From an uncultured Clostridia bacterium (GTDB lineage Bacteria; Bacillota; Clostridia; Christensenellales; Borkfalkiaceae), in the NCBI GenBank assembly GCA_944337235.1, contig CALVLK010000013.1, positions 1 through 32,629 of the forward strand: DNA of 32,629 nt, written 5' to 3'. Position 1 is the first letter of the stretch, and every line of letters starts with the position of its first letter. Made by a program: the position numbers and the translations under genes. This document shows positions 1 through 7,215 of this stretch, in pieces. The notes beneath the pieces were generated by a model that had not been told where the DNA came from, did no database searches, and was given only the letters and a program-made list of their open reading frames with translations.

Positions 1-77
1 CCAAGAAAAATCTCGTATACCCGCAAGGGTATGCGAGATTTTTTCGTGCGCCTATCAGCGCACGACCTTAGGCGAGT
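1..77. repeat. Hairpin repeat unit, copy 1
   Basis: A 77-bp unit identical to positions 282-358. Its first part forms a 17-bp stem with one T-G wobble around a GCAA loop: roughly 5-21 pairs with 26-42. It is flanked by A and T runs, so it could work as a rho-independent terminator on either strand. The gene upstream lies outside the window, so whether it ends a transcript is unknown. The last 16 bases (62-77) are also the start of the 109-bp tandem unit that follows. Confidence 0.8.
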
Positions 78-279
78 CGTCAGTGACGCGAAATTGCGGG
101 GAGGACAGATTTTAACGTGATCGGTCGCTATTCCGTCGGGCGGAGCCCTCCTTACGAGTCTGACAGGAGCACGACCTTAGGCGAGTCGTCAGTGACGCGA
201 AATTGCGGCGAGGATAGATTTTAACGTGATCGGTCGCTATTCCGTCGGGCGGAGCCCTCCTTACGAGTCTGACAGGAGC
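62..279. repeat. Two tandem copies of a 109-bp non-coding unit
   Basis: Positions 62-170 and 171-279 are the same 109-bp unit, head to tail, differing at two bases near the middle (GGGGAGGACAG against GGCGAGGATAG). A third copy begins at 343-358 and breaks off. The unit holds a short palindrome (CGTCAGTGACG) but no convincing reading frame. Unit length, the absence of regular spacers and the near identity of the whole unit rule out a CRISPR array. The origin is unknown; duplication by unequal exchange would explain the layout. Confidence 0.85.
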
Positions 280-281
280 AG

Positions 282-358
282 CCAAGAAAAATCTCGTATA
301 CCCGCAAGGGTATGCGAGATTTTTTCGTGCGCCTATCAGCGCACGACCTTAGGCGAGT
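282..358. repeat. Hairpin repeat unit, copy 2
   Basis: Exact copy of 1-77, again followed by the first bases of the 109-bp unit, after which the sequence diverges at 359. The hairpin has the same 17-bp stem and GCAA loop. The order hairpin, unit, unit, hairpin, partial unit suggests an array that may continue beyond the left edge of the window. Confidence 0.8.
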
Positions 359-501
359 GCGGAGCTCTCCTGAAAAATACTTCGCCTTTTTCAAGGATGT
401 TCCAATGGGGGCACCAAGGAAATATCGTAAAGAAATATGGCGTAAGAGGCGATGAAATATTGTCTGTGCAAAAAATATCTGCAGAAATTTGTTTCAGGTC
501 A
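359..501. other. Intergenic stretch without recognised content
   Basis: Between the last repeat and the promoter at 502 no reading frame with a ribosome binding site, no RNA gene and no strong hairpin was found. Base composition shifts from GC-rich at the left to AT-rich at the right, matching the AT-rich gene downstream. Confidence 0.5.
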
Positions 502-530
502 TTGACATGGTGCAATGTTTTTATTATAAT
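502..530 (+). promoter_or_regulatory. Consensus sigma-A promoter of the poly-G lipoprotein gene
   Basis: TTGACA at 502-507 and TATAAT at 525-530 are separated by exactly 17 bases, a perfect match to the housekeeping consensus. A good ribosome binding site (AAGGAG, about 548-553) and an ATG at 561 follow. The gene is therefore expected to be strongly transcribed whatever the state of its reading frame. Confidence 0.85.
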
Positions 531-597
531 TGTATCATAAAAAACATAAAGGAGAACAATATGAAACAATCGAACATGCAAAAGACTCAAAAGATTC

Positions 598-608
598 GGG
601 GGGGGGGG
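598..608 (+). repeat. Homopolymeric run of 11 G inside the start of a lipoprotein gene
   Basis: Eleven consecutive G bases lie 37 bases after the ATG at 561. Read from that ATG the frame ends at TAG 618-620 after 19 codons. With ten G, or thirteen, the ATG at 561 would read straight into the lipoprotein frame of 625-1587 and give a basic N-terminus before the hydrophobic signal segment. This is the usual layout of a slipped-strand switch, but a sequencing or assembly miscount of the run would look the same. Confidence 0.8.
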
Positions 609-624
609 CTTCTTTCATAGGCTG

Positions 625-1587
625 ATGCGCGCGGTGTGTGTCTGCATGGCGTTGGCGTCCGTTGCGGCGGTCTCTGCCTGTACCCCAAACCCGGAAAACC
701 CGAGTGTGGACGTTGATCCGGATCGCCCTGGCCCTGTTACACCTATTGACCCAGACAATCCAAATACTCCTGAAGAGCCAACTACTCCTGAAGTTACTCA
801 CAGCCAACTATTATATGACGTGCTAAACAACAGCGAATACAATGCTTTAATTGAAAATTATCAAGCAGATGCAAGTGTTAGAAATTTGCAACAATACGAT
901 CCAATTCCTTACGGCTTCTTTGAAGAAAGAGGATATAACATTGCAGACATTAAAAATGACACTTTAAGAGCCGACGCAGTGGCATACATAAAAGATAGCG
1001 AACCAAACAATCTTTACATAGCAACAAAGGTTGAAGGAACTGGATATGCGCGTCCATTTTACACGTGTTACACTTTAAAATATACTTTAACTAATGAAGA
1101 AGTGAACGATTTAAATTATATTCACGAAAATCATGCCATTCAAGCTCCTTTCTTTATTCAAGAGTTATCTTATCAAAATGAGGCAACTGTTGAATCTGAA
1201 GCAAATATATTTATTGAAACTTATGATAGATTCATTGAAGATTCTTCAGAATATTTCTCTAATCAACATGAAGCAGCTTTAAACACTACAGATATTGCTA
1301 TGGATCTAAATAGTATTAATTTCGACAGCAATTCAATAACTTGCACAATACGACCAAGAAGCTCAGATGAATTTACCGCAAAATCTTCAATTAGCACAGC
1401 AAATTTGACTACACCTAGAGGGTATATTTTCGTACAATCGTGGAACAATACATATATCTATGAATCGCCATCCGCATTAGATTTTGCTTCTGAGGAAGAG
1501 ATGCAGAATTATATGAATAATGCCACACCGGTTACATATTATGACACGCAAGATAAAACAGAATTTAACTTTTCATTGCGGGCATGA
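625..1587 (+). CDS. Predicted lipoprotein of unknown function, start displaced by a poly-G frameshift
   Basis: The open frame gives 320 residues. It begins with a hydrophobic stretch ending in a lipobox (VSAC, Cys about residue 19), then a Pro/Asp-rich linker (to about residue 55) and a body of about 265 residues that I do not recognise. No ribosome binding site precedes ATG 625; the promoter and ribosome binding site point to ATG 561, which is out of frame by one base because of the G run at 598-608. The intended product is probably 341 residues starting at 561. The signal-peptide part is GC-rich like the rest of the window, while the body from about 780 is AT-rich with AAA, GAA, ATA and TTA codons, suggesting a mosaic or imported gene. 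It stands alone between its own promoter and a terminator. The product would be exported and lipid-anchored on the outer face of the membrane. Confidence 0.7.
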   Translation: MRAVCVCMALASVAAVSACTPNPENPSVDVDPDRPGPVTPIDPDNPNTPEEPTTPEVTHSQLLYDVLNNSEYNALIENYQADASVRNLQQYDPIPYGFFEERGYNIADIKNDTLRADAVAYIKDSEPNNLYIATKVEGTGYARPFYTCYTLKYTLTNEEVNDLNYIHENHAIQAPFFIQELSYQNEATVESEANIFIETYDRFIEDSSEYFSNQHEAALNTTDIAMDLNSINFDSNSITCTIRPRSSDEFTAKSSISTANLTTPRGYIFVQSWNNTYIYESPSALDFASEEEMQNYMNNATPVTYYDTQDKTEFNFSLRA

Positions 1588-1632
1588 CCTCAAAAGGCGT
1601 TCTGCACTTTGAAATTTTCGATCGGGAACCCA

Positions 1633-1677
1633 AAGAGCGCTCTGTGCGCAAGGCGCACGGAGCGCTCTTCCTTTTTT
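1633..1677 (+). terminator. Rho-independent terminator after the lipoprotein gene
   Basis: Bases 1633-1649 pair with 1653-1669 (17 bp with one T-G wobble, AAG loop). Two C bases and a run of six T (1672-1677) follow. It lies about 45 bases after the stop codon at 1587. Confidence 0.85.
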
Positions 1678-1755
1678 GGTTCCATTATATAAATGGGGCA
1701 GGGGGGATTCCGGATCATGGACCTCTCTTGCGGAAAGAGGGAGGATAAGCGTGTT

Positions 1756-1788
1756 AAAAAAACGGCGGAGCCGATATCGGCTCCGCCG
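1756..1788 (-). terminator. Rho-independent terminator for the minus-strand regulator pair
   Basis: Positions 1763-1788 form a perfect 26-bp palindrome. On the minus strand it is followed by seven T (A run 1756-1762 on the plus strand). It lies just beyond the stop of the gene ending at 1817 and closes the two-gene minus-strand unit. Such a perfect stem could also act as a protein-binding palindrome, but the T tail favours a terminator. Confidence 0.85.
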
Positions 1789-1816
1789 CTGATCCTTCTC
1801 AAATGGGCTCAAAGCA

Positions 1817-2293
1817 TCACAGCAGGTTCCCGTCGCCGTCGTATAAAAAGGCGTCGGTCTGAAGTTCTTTCCAGCCAGAGGAGTCGCGTTGATAGCGCAA
1901 ACGTGCAAGCCACCAGCCCGTCCTGCCGTTGGTGCGCGCCATGGCCATTTGCGACTCTCCCTGATCGAGATCGGGAATGTAGGTCATGGCAGGCATCGTC
2001 ATGTCTTCGTAGGAATCGGGTTCCTCTTCGGAAAAATACAGATAGATGTATACCTCTACCGTAGAAGGGAAGAGCGTAAAGTGGTTCTTGGCGATGGCAC
2101 AGATGCGGTCGCCGTCACTCTGTAAGGTGAGCGAAATATTGACATAAAGCCCGCGGGTTTCTGCCATGGTCGCCGTTTGGACGACGGGGGCTGCCGTTTC
2201 AGCCGAAGCTGCAACTGCCCCTGTGCCGATGCCGCCGGCAAAGACCGCGATGAAGGCGGTGGCGGCGAGTGCCAACAGTTTGAGTTTTTTCAT
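1817..2293 (-). CDS. Small secreted protein of unknown function
   Basis: 158 residues. The N-terminus is a typical Sec signal peptide: MKKLK, a hydrophobic core to about residue 29, and a likely signal peptidase I site after ASA near residue 31. No lipobox Cys is present. The mature part of about 125 residues is rich in Tyr, Asp and Met and looks like a small beta-rich extracellular domain; I recognise no family. The start at 2293 is supported by GGAGG, which lies inside the last codons of the upstream regulator gene (stop 2296-2298), so the two are probably translationally coupled. It shares the promoter near 3040-3068 and the terminator at 1756-1788. Its function may be tied to the membrane-bound regulator; that is inference from position only. 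Confidence 0.75.
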   Translation of the reverse strand: MKKLKLLALAATAFIAVFAGGIGTGAVAASAETAAPVVQTATMAETRGLYVNISLTLQSDGDRICAIAKNHFTLFPSTVEVYIYLYFSEEEPDSYEDMTMPAMTYIPDLDQGESQMAMARTNGRTGWWLARLRYQRDSSGWKELQTDAFLYDGDGNLL

Positions 2294-2295
2294 AA

Positions 2296-2970
2296 TCAGT
2301 CCTCCATGATATTGGTTTCGGGTTGTTCGGTCGCTTGAAGACCAATTTGCTCTTTGGCCTCCAAACGCTGTTTGTTGAGGCGGCAGGCGATCGGGAGCAG
2401 CCAGATCTCTGCAGCCAGCAGGGCGAGCGACAGAAGGAGAAGGATCACAAAACCGGGAACGCTCATCGGCGTGGAATATACCACTTGTGCTGCGTTGATG
2501 TTAAACGGAAACAGAGATGTCCCCATGACGAATGTGACCATGGCGGAGCCGAGCATGATTCCGCCCAAAATAATGTTGAACAGGGCGAGCGCAAAGACGG
2601 CAATGCATTGCTGCAGATAAGAGATCCGGCTGAGGCGCTGCTCCAGATTGCGAATCTGATCGTGCAATGCCGAAAACGACGTCTCAAACTCAGATGCCGC
2701 GGGACAGGCATTGGGCGCTTTTGCTTCAGACAGGGCGGAAGCCTCCTCTGCGAAAACAGCTTCGTCGGGATAGGACTCCTCCCAGAAGTAGTTGGCAGAG
2801 ATGTGAAAAAAATCGCATATGACTGCCAGGTTGTCCACGCTCGGTTTGCCGCGGTCCGTTTCCCACTTGCTCACGATATGGCGCGATACGCCGAGCATGT
2901 CGCCGAGCTCCTCCTGCGAGATGCCGTGTTGCCGTCGCACAAAGGCAAGCTTCTCTCCGAATGACTTCAT
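2296..2970 (-). CDS. XRE-family transcriptional regulator with two C-terminal membrane segments
   Basis: 224 residues from the ATG at 2970, chosen because AGGGAGGA stands seven bases upstream; the frame is open for 28 more codons without a comparable site. Residues 3-60 form an XRE/Cro helix-turn-helix domain (ISQEELGDMLGVSRHIVSKWE). A spacer follows, then a probable short coiled coil (about 100-118) and two hydrophobic segments (about 122-150 and 171-195). This HTH-plus-membrane arrangement is common in Clostridia and suggests a DNA-binding protein tethered to the membrane, perhaps sensing the cell envelope. Its partner gene downstream encodes a secreted protein, which makes a sensor-ligand relation conceivable but unproven. 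Autoregulation is likely for this class. Confidence 0.85.
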   Translation of the reverse strand: MKSFGEKLAFVRRQHGISQEELGDMLGVSRHIVSKWETDRGKPSVDNLAVICDFFHISANYFWEESYPDEAVFAEEASALSEAKAPNACPAASEFETSFSALHDQIRNLEQRLSRISYLQQCIAVFALALFNIILGGIMLGSAMVTFVMGTSLFPFNINAAQVVYSTPMSVPGFVILLLLSLALLAAEIWLLPIACRLNKQRLEAKEQIGLQATEQPETNIMED

Positions 2971-3039
2971 ATAAAAATCCTCCCTGAAATATACCGTCCC
3001 TCTTTGTCCTTTGAGGAAGAATATGGTATAATTGGTAAT

Positions 3040-3068
3040 ATTATAGCAAATCATTGGGTTTTTGAAAA
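3040..3068 (-). promoter_or_regulatory. Likely promoter of the minus-strand regulator pair
   Basis: On the minus strand TATAAT (plus 3040-3045) is preceded at 17 bases by TTTTCA (plus 3063-3068), a four-of-six match to the -35 consensus. The start codon at 2970 lies about 70 bases downstream, leaving a moderately long leader in which an operator could sit. Confidence 0.55.
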
Positions 3069-3153
3069 GGGAATTATAACAAAATCAACAAAAATTTCAC
3101 AGTTGCATGCGGTCGGGTCGTAGATTGCCGGCATTGCGCATATACTATATACT

Positions 3154-3405
3154 ATGACGTTGATCCATGAAATCCTGTGCGCGCTCGGCGGTGCGGCGGG
3201 GAACAGGGTGCAATATACCGTGATCGACGGCGGGGGCGGATACTTTGAAAACGTCACCCGCATGGCGGAGTTTTCGCCGCAGCGCATCGTCTTCTGCGGC
3301 AAAAAGGGCGGGGTCGCCGTCGAGGGCGAGGCGCTCTCGCTGGGCAGATACGGCGGCGGAGATGCCGTGGTGCAGGGCAGGATCGTCCGCGTCGAGCAGT
3401 TCTGA
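3154..3405 (+). CDS. yqfC: YqfC family sporulation protein (YabP/YqfC)
   Basis: 83 residues of a small beta-rich domain ending in a segment (DAVVQGRIVRVEQF) like the C-terminus of YqfC proteins. The identification rests on this and on gene order: yqfC-yqfD-phoH-yqfF is conserved across spore-formers. In Bacillus yqfC is a sigma-E gene expressed in the mother cell; the exact function is not established. The start is ATG 3154, but no Shine-Dalgarno sequence precedes it. Instead the AT-rich bases 3141-3153 hold two TATACT motifs right up to the ATG, so the mRNA may be leaderless or start very near the codon. An upstream in-frame stop (3121-3123) excludes a longer ATG start. It is the first gene of the run to recO. 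Confidence 0.75.
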   Translation: MTLIHEILCALGGAAGNRVQYTVIDGGGGYFENVTRMAEFSPQRIVFCGKKGGVAVEGEALSLGRYGGGDAVVQGRIVRVEQF

Positions 3406-3416
3406 GGGAGGAGAGG

Positions 3417-4262
3417 ATGCGCGCAGGGATACAGATGCACATCGAGGGTTTGGGCGTGCAGCGCGTGCCCGATAAACTGGCGCGGGCGGGCGTGGAGCTT
3501 GTCGCCGTGCGCGCCATCGGGCGGAACGCCCTTATTTTGACGGTGCGCCGAAAAGACCGCGAAAAAGTTTTTGCAATTTTGCGGGATTCATGTTATAATA
3601 TAAAAAAACACCGCCCCGTCGGCATATGGCGGGCTGCGCAATGCCTGCGCGCACGGGCGGGGCTGCTCGTCGGCTTTGTGCTCGCTGCGGCGCTGATCGG
3701 TTTTGCCGGAACGCGCGTACTCCGCATTGACGTCGTGGGCAGCGGCGCATACTATCGGACAGAGGTGCTGCGCCTTCTGGAAGAGGAGGGCGTTACGCAA
3801 TTTTCTGCTCCTCCCTCTGCCGGGGCGGCGCTCTGCGCGCGTATCTTTGCGCTGCCGCACGTCACCTTCTGCGCGCTGCATCACGAGGGCGGGGTGCTCA
3901 CCGTCGAGATCCAGACGGGCGAGGACGCCGCGCCCCTCTCCGAAGAATGGCTGTATGCCCCTGCAGACGGCGTCATCGAAGAGCTGACCGTGCTGCGCGG
4001 CACTCCGCTCGTGAAGGAGGGCGACAGCGTGCGGGCGGGCGATCTTGTCGTGTCAGGCGAGGAGAACGGGCGGCGGGTGCTGGTCATGGCGCGCCTGCGC
4101 ATCCGCTTTGCGGTCAGCGCATATTTTTCCGGCACGCGGGAGGGCGCGCTGGCGCAGGCGTATTTGGAATACGGCGCGATGCAGGATATCGCGGCGCAGG
4201 AGGCGGAGGACGGCTGGCTGATCACGGGCCAGGCATTTGCGTCCTGCGGCGTCAACTTATAA
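3417..4262 (+). CDS. yqfD: YqfD family sporulation protein, short form
   Basis: 281 residues; Bacillus YqfD is about 400, so this copy is shorter, apparently at the C-terminus. An N-terminal cytoplasmic part of about 75 residues is followed by one membrane segment (about 81-98) and an extracytoplasmic part with the start VLRIDVVGSGAYYR, typical of the family. A segment around 180-210 (APADGVIEEL, KEGDSVRAGDLVVSG) resembles the lipoyl-like hairpin of membrane fusion proteins, as seen in other YqfD members. In Bacillus the gene is sigma-E dependent and needed for efficient sporulation. The ATG at 3417 has GGGAGGAGAGG directly upstream. It follows yqfC by 11 bases and is followed by phoH after 27. 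Confidence 0.85.
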   Translation: MRAGIQMHIEGLGVQRVPDKLARAGVELVAVRAIGRNALILTVRRKDREKVFAILRDSCYNIKKHRPVGIWRAAQCLRARAGLLVGFVLAAALIGFAGTRVLRIDVVGSGAYYRTEVLRLLEEEGVTQFSAPPSAGAALCARIFALPHVTFCALHHEGGVLTVEIQTGEDAAPLSEEWLYAPADGVIEELTVLRGTPLVKEGDSVRAGDLVVSGEENGRRVLVMARLRIRFAVSAYFSGTREGALAQAYLEYGAMQDIAAQEAEDGWLITGQAFASCGVNL

Positions 4263-4289
4263 CACAGGCAATTCAGACGGGAGAAAAAC

Positions 4290-5267
4290 GTGTCGATCAG
4301 GATCGAGACGGGCAGCCTGGACAGGCTCCAGCGCGTGCTCGGCGTATTTGATGAAAATTTAACAGTCATCGCGCGGGAGCTGGAGCTCTCCACGCGCATC
4401 GACGGAACGGCGATCTGCCTGGAGGGAGACGCTGCAGAGACGGGCGCAGAGGTCGTGCGCAGCCTGCTTGCCATTGTCGAGGCGGGGGACGCGATCGACC
4501 GCACCAATCTGCAATACTGCATCGCGCTCGCGCGCGAGGGGCATGCCGCGGACATTGCCGAGGTGCTCAGCGGGTGCGTCGCGGTGACGGCAAAAGGCAA
4601 GCCCGTCAAATGCAAGACGGTGGGGCAGCACGACTATGTCGCCGCCATCAAGAGCAATACCATCACCTTCGGCGTCGGCCCTGCGGGCACGGGCAAGACC
4701 TATCTTGCCGTCTGCCTCGCCGTCGCCGCCTATAAGGGCAAGCTGGTCGAAAAGATCATTCTCACCCGTCCCGCGGTGGAGGCGGGGGAAAAGCTCGGCT
4801 TTCTGCCCGGCGATCTGCAGACCAAGGTCGATCCCTATCTGCGCCCGCTCTACGACGCTTTGCAGGAGATGTTCGGGCAGGAGACGTATGCGCGCTTGAT
4901 GGAGAAGGGCGCCATCGAGGTTGCGCCGCTTGCCTATATGCGCGGCAGAACGCTCTCCAACGCCTTCGTCATCCTGGACGAGGCGCAGAACGCCACCCGC
5001 GAACAGATGAAGATGTTTCTCACCCGCCTGGGCGACGGCAGCAAGATGGTCGTCACGGGCGATCTGACGCAGACCGATCTGCCCGAGGGCAAGATGAGCG
5101 GGCTGAAACAGGCGGTCTCGCTGCTGAAGGGGGTCGAGGACATCGCCGTATGTACATTGACGGAAAAGGACGTGGTGCGTCATCCGCTCGTCATGCGCAT
5201 CGTCGCCGCCTATGAGCGCGACGCGCAGCGGCGCAACGCCAAATCAAACAAGGGGGACAACCGATGA
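4290..5267 (+). CDS. phoH: PhoH-like ATPase (YbeZ type)
   Basis: 325 residues, normal for the family. Walker A is GPAGTGKT (130-137) and Walker B is VILDEAQ (227-233). The motifs around LTRPAVEAGEKLGFLPGD and GDLTQTDLP are characteristic of PhoH. The protein is a cytoplasmic RecA-fold NTPase thought to act with YbeY in rRNA or RNA metabolism; the exact substrate is not settled. The start is GTG 4290, with GGGAG seven bases before. It overlaps the next gene by ATGA (5264-5267), indicating translational coupling, and ybeY lies one gene further, in keeping with a shared role. Confidence 0.95.
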   Translation: MSIRIETGSLDRLQRVLGVFDENLTVIARELELSTRIDGTAICLEGDAAETGAEVVRSLLAIVEAGDAIDRTNLQYCIALAREGHAADIAEVLSGCVAVTAKGKPVKCKTVGQHDYVAAIKSNTITFGVGPAGTGKTYLAVCLAVAAYKGKLVEKIILTRPAVEAGEKLGFLPGDLQTKVDPYLRPLYDALQEMFGQETYARLMEKGAIEVAPLAYMRGRTLSNAFVILDEAQNATREQMKMFLTRLGDGSKMVVTGDLTQTDLPEGKMSGLKQAVSLLKGVEDIAVCTLTEKDVVRHPLVMRIVAAYERDAQRRNAKSNKGDNR

Positions 5268-6748
5268 AAGAGATCCGCATTCCCGGCGCCGCACACTGGC
5301 GCGGCATTCTGGCGCTTGCAGGGGGGTATCTGCTGCTCATTCTGTATGCGCTCCTGCTCATTGTACTCAACTATGCGGGGGGATTGAGAACATATTTTGC
5401 CGAGCAGGGTTCGGGCTTCCTCTCCATGGGTGCCTATATTCTGCTGCTGTTCTTTATCATCTATTACTATTATTATTTCGAGGACCGCGACTTCCTCGTG
5501 CGCGGCAAGGAACTGGCGCTCATCTACACGCTCATCTTTGTGTCGGTGGTCGCCTGTACGCTCGTGGGCAGATATTTCAGCCTCTATGCCCGCCCGTTCG
5601 CGCTGCTCGGCTTTTTGTGCCTCTTCCTCTTCAACCGCAGGCAGGCGATCGTCATCAACTTCGTGTTTTCCATGCTGCTCTTTGTCATCGACGCCTACAC
5701 CTCCGGATTCGAGGCGCAGGGCAGCGACATCAGCGGATATGCCTCGCTGCTCATCTGCTTTGCGAGCGGCACGCTCGCCATCTTTGTGGCGGGCGGCGTC
5801 AAGACGCGCGGCGGCATGCTCATCACAAGCGTCGTTCTCTCGCTCATCACGGCGGTCATGGGATTTCTGGTCGAGCTTCCGAGCACCGACCTCAGCGACT
5901 GGATCTTCTACGTCGCCGTATTCGGCTATCGCATCATGGGCTGCATGATCGCCGCCGTGCTTGCGCTCTTTGTTTTGCCCCTCTTCGAGGTCATATTCAA
6001 CCGCCTGACCGTGTTCCGCCTGCGCGAGTTGACGAGCGCGAGCGCGCCCATGCTGCAGCGGCTGCGCGTGGAGGCGCCCGGCACCTTCAACCACTCGCTC
6101 ATCGTGGCGCAGCTTGCCGAGTCCTGCGCGCTCGCCATCGGCGAGAATGCAGAGCTTGCGCGTGCTGCGGCGTACTATCACGACGTGGGCAAGCTGAAAC
6201 AGCCCGAGTGCTTTACGGAAAATCAGACGGACTATAACGTGCACGACGAACTGACGCCGGAATTGTCTGCCGACATCATCCGCTCGCACGCAAAGGACGG
6301 GTACGATCTGCTCATGGCGGCGCATCTGCCCCGTGAGATCGCCGATGTCGCGCGCGAACATCACGGCACGCTGCCCATCAAATATTTCTACGACAAGGCG
6401 ATGCGCCTTTCGGGCGGCGACGCCAACATCAAAGATTATTCCTATCTCGGCCCCAAGCCGAGCACGCGGATCGCTGCGATCATCATGATTGCAGACGCGT
6501 CCGAGGCGGCCGCGCGCGCCATCCGCGACCGCTCGCCCGAGAACGTGGAGCGCATCGTGCGCTCCATCATCGAGGAGCGCATGGATCTCGATCAGTTCAG
6601 CGAGTGTTCCATCACCATGCGCGAACTCTCCATCATCCGACGCACGCTGGTCGAGGCGCTGTCCGGCGTGCACCATCACCGCGTCAAGTACCCCGCCATC
6701 CGCTTCAACCGTGCGCGTCAGGCGGTCAAGGAGGAGAAAGAAGAATGA
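5264..6748 (+). CDS. yqfF: Membrane HD-domain phosphohydrolase of the YqfF/PgpH family, lacking the extracellular domain
   Basis: 494 residues against about 700 for Bacillus YqfF or Listeria PgpH. The first membrane segment (about 15-38) is followed almost at once by the second (about 55-71), so the large extracellular 7TMR-HDED domain usually placed between them is missing. The remaining membrane segments run to about residue 240. The cytoplasmic HD domain is intact: SLIVAQLAESCA, YYHDVGKLKQPECF (HD about 306-307) and REHHGT. Family members hydrolyse c-di-AMP to pApA, so this is a probable c-di-AMP phosphodiesterase; the signal input of the missing domain would be lost. Coupled by ATGA overlaps to phoH upstream and ybeY downstream. 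Confidence 0.92.
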   Translation: MKEIRIPGAAHWRGILALAGGYLLLILYALLLIVLNYAGGLRTYFAEQGSGFLSMGAYILLLFFIIYYYYYFEDRDFLVRGKELALIYTLIFVSVVACTLVGRYFSLYARPFALLGFLCLFLFNRRQAIVINFVFSMLLFVIDAYTSGFEAQGSDISGYASLLICFASGTLAIFVAGGVKTRGGMLITSVVLSLITAVMGFLVELPSTDLSDWIFYVAVFGYRIMGCMIAAVLALFVLPLFEVIFNRLTVFRLRELTSASAPMLQRLRVEAPGTFNHSLIVAQLAESCALAIGENAELARAAAYYHDVGKLKQPECFTENQTDYNVHDELTPELSADIIRSHAKDGYDLLMAAHLPREIADVAREHHGTLPIKYFYDKAMRLSGGDANIKDYSYLGPKPSTRIAAIIMIADASEAAARAIRDRSPENVERIVRSIIEERMDLDQFSECSITMRELSIIRRTLVEALSGVHHHRVKYPAIRFNRARQAVKEEKEE

Positions 6749-7215
6749 TTTTATTCGATTCCGATCTGCCCGCGGAGGGGCTTGCCCGCCTCTCCGCAGC
6801 GATGGAGGGGATGTGGGAGGGCGACGCGCTCTCCGCAGAGATCTGGCTGGTCTCCGAGTCGGAGATCCGCAGCGTCAATGCCCGCGAGCGCGGCGTGGAC
6901 CGCGTGACCGACGTGCTGAGCTTTCCATCCATGGAGGACATCAAGGGGAAGCCCATCCTGGCGGAGGAACACGTCGACTGCGCCGACCGCATGAACGATA
7001 CGGTCTTTTTGGGCTCCGTGCTCATTTCGGGGCAGCGCGCCCGCGAACAGGCGGCGGAGTACGGGCACTCCTACGAGCGGGAACTTTGGTACCTCGCCGT
7101 ACACGGATTGCTGCACTGTTTGGGATACGACCACGAGACGGAGGAGGAACGGCGCGAAATGCGCGCAAAAGAGGAGGAGATCATGGCAAAACTTGATCTG
7201 AAACGGGAATCGTGA
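6745..7215 (+). CDS. ybeY: Endoribonuclease YbeY, 16S rRNA maturation
   Basis: 156 residues from ATG 6745, which overlaps the stop of yqfF (ATGA) and is preceded by GGAGGAGAAAG. The metal-binding signature HGLLHCLGYDH (120-130) supplies the three zinc-binding His of the UPF0054/YbeY family. VTDVLSFP (54-61) is the second conserved family block. The enzyme is a single-strand-specific RNase involved in 16S rRNA 3' end maturation and ribosome quality control. The Bacillus genes dgkA and cdd, normally between ybeY and era, are absent here; ybeY overlaps era directly. Confidence 0.96.
   Translation: MILFDSDLPAEGLARLSAAMEGMWEGDALSAEIWLVSESEIRSVNARERGVDRVTDVLSFPSMEDIKGKPILAEEHVDCADRMNDTVFLGSVLISGQRAREQAAEYGHSYERELWYLAVHGLLHCLGYDHETEEERREMRAKEEEIMAKLDLKRES

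Noticed and set aside
1-358. Repeats considered as a CRISPR array
   Set aside because: Units of 77 and 109 bp without unique spacers and no cas genes nearby.
226-540. Open frame of 104 codons across the repeat region
   Set aside because: No ribosome binding site, starts inside the repeat, and runs through the promoter of the next gene.
5210-6679. A 489-codon minus-strand open frame opposite yqfF
   Set aside because: It is a shadow of a well-conserved gene; its product is Arg/Glu/Ala/His-rich with no domain.
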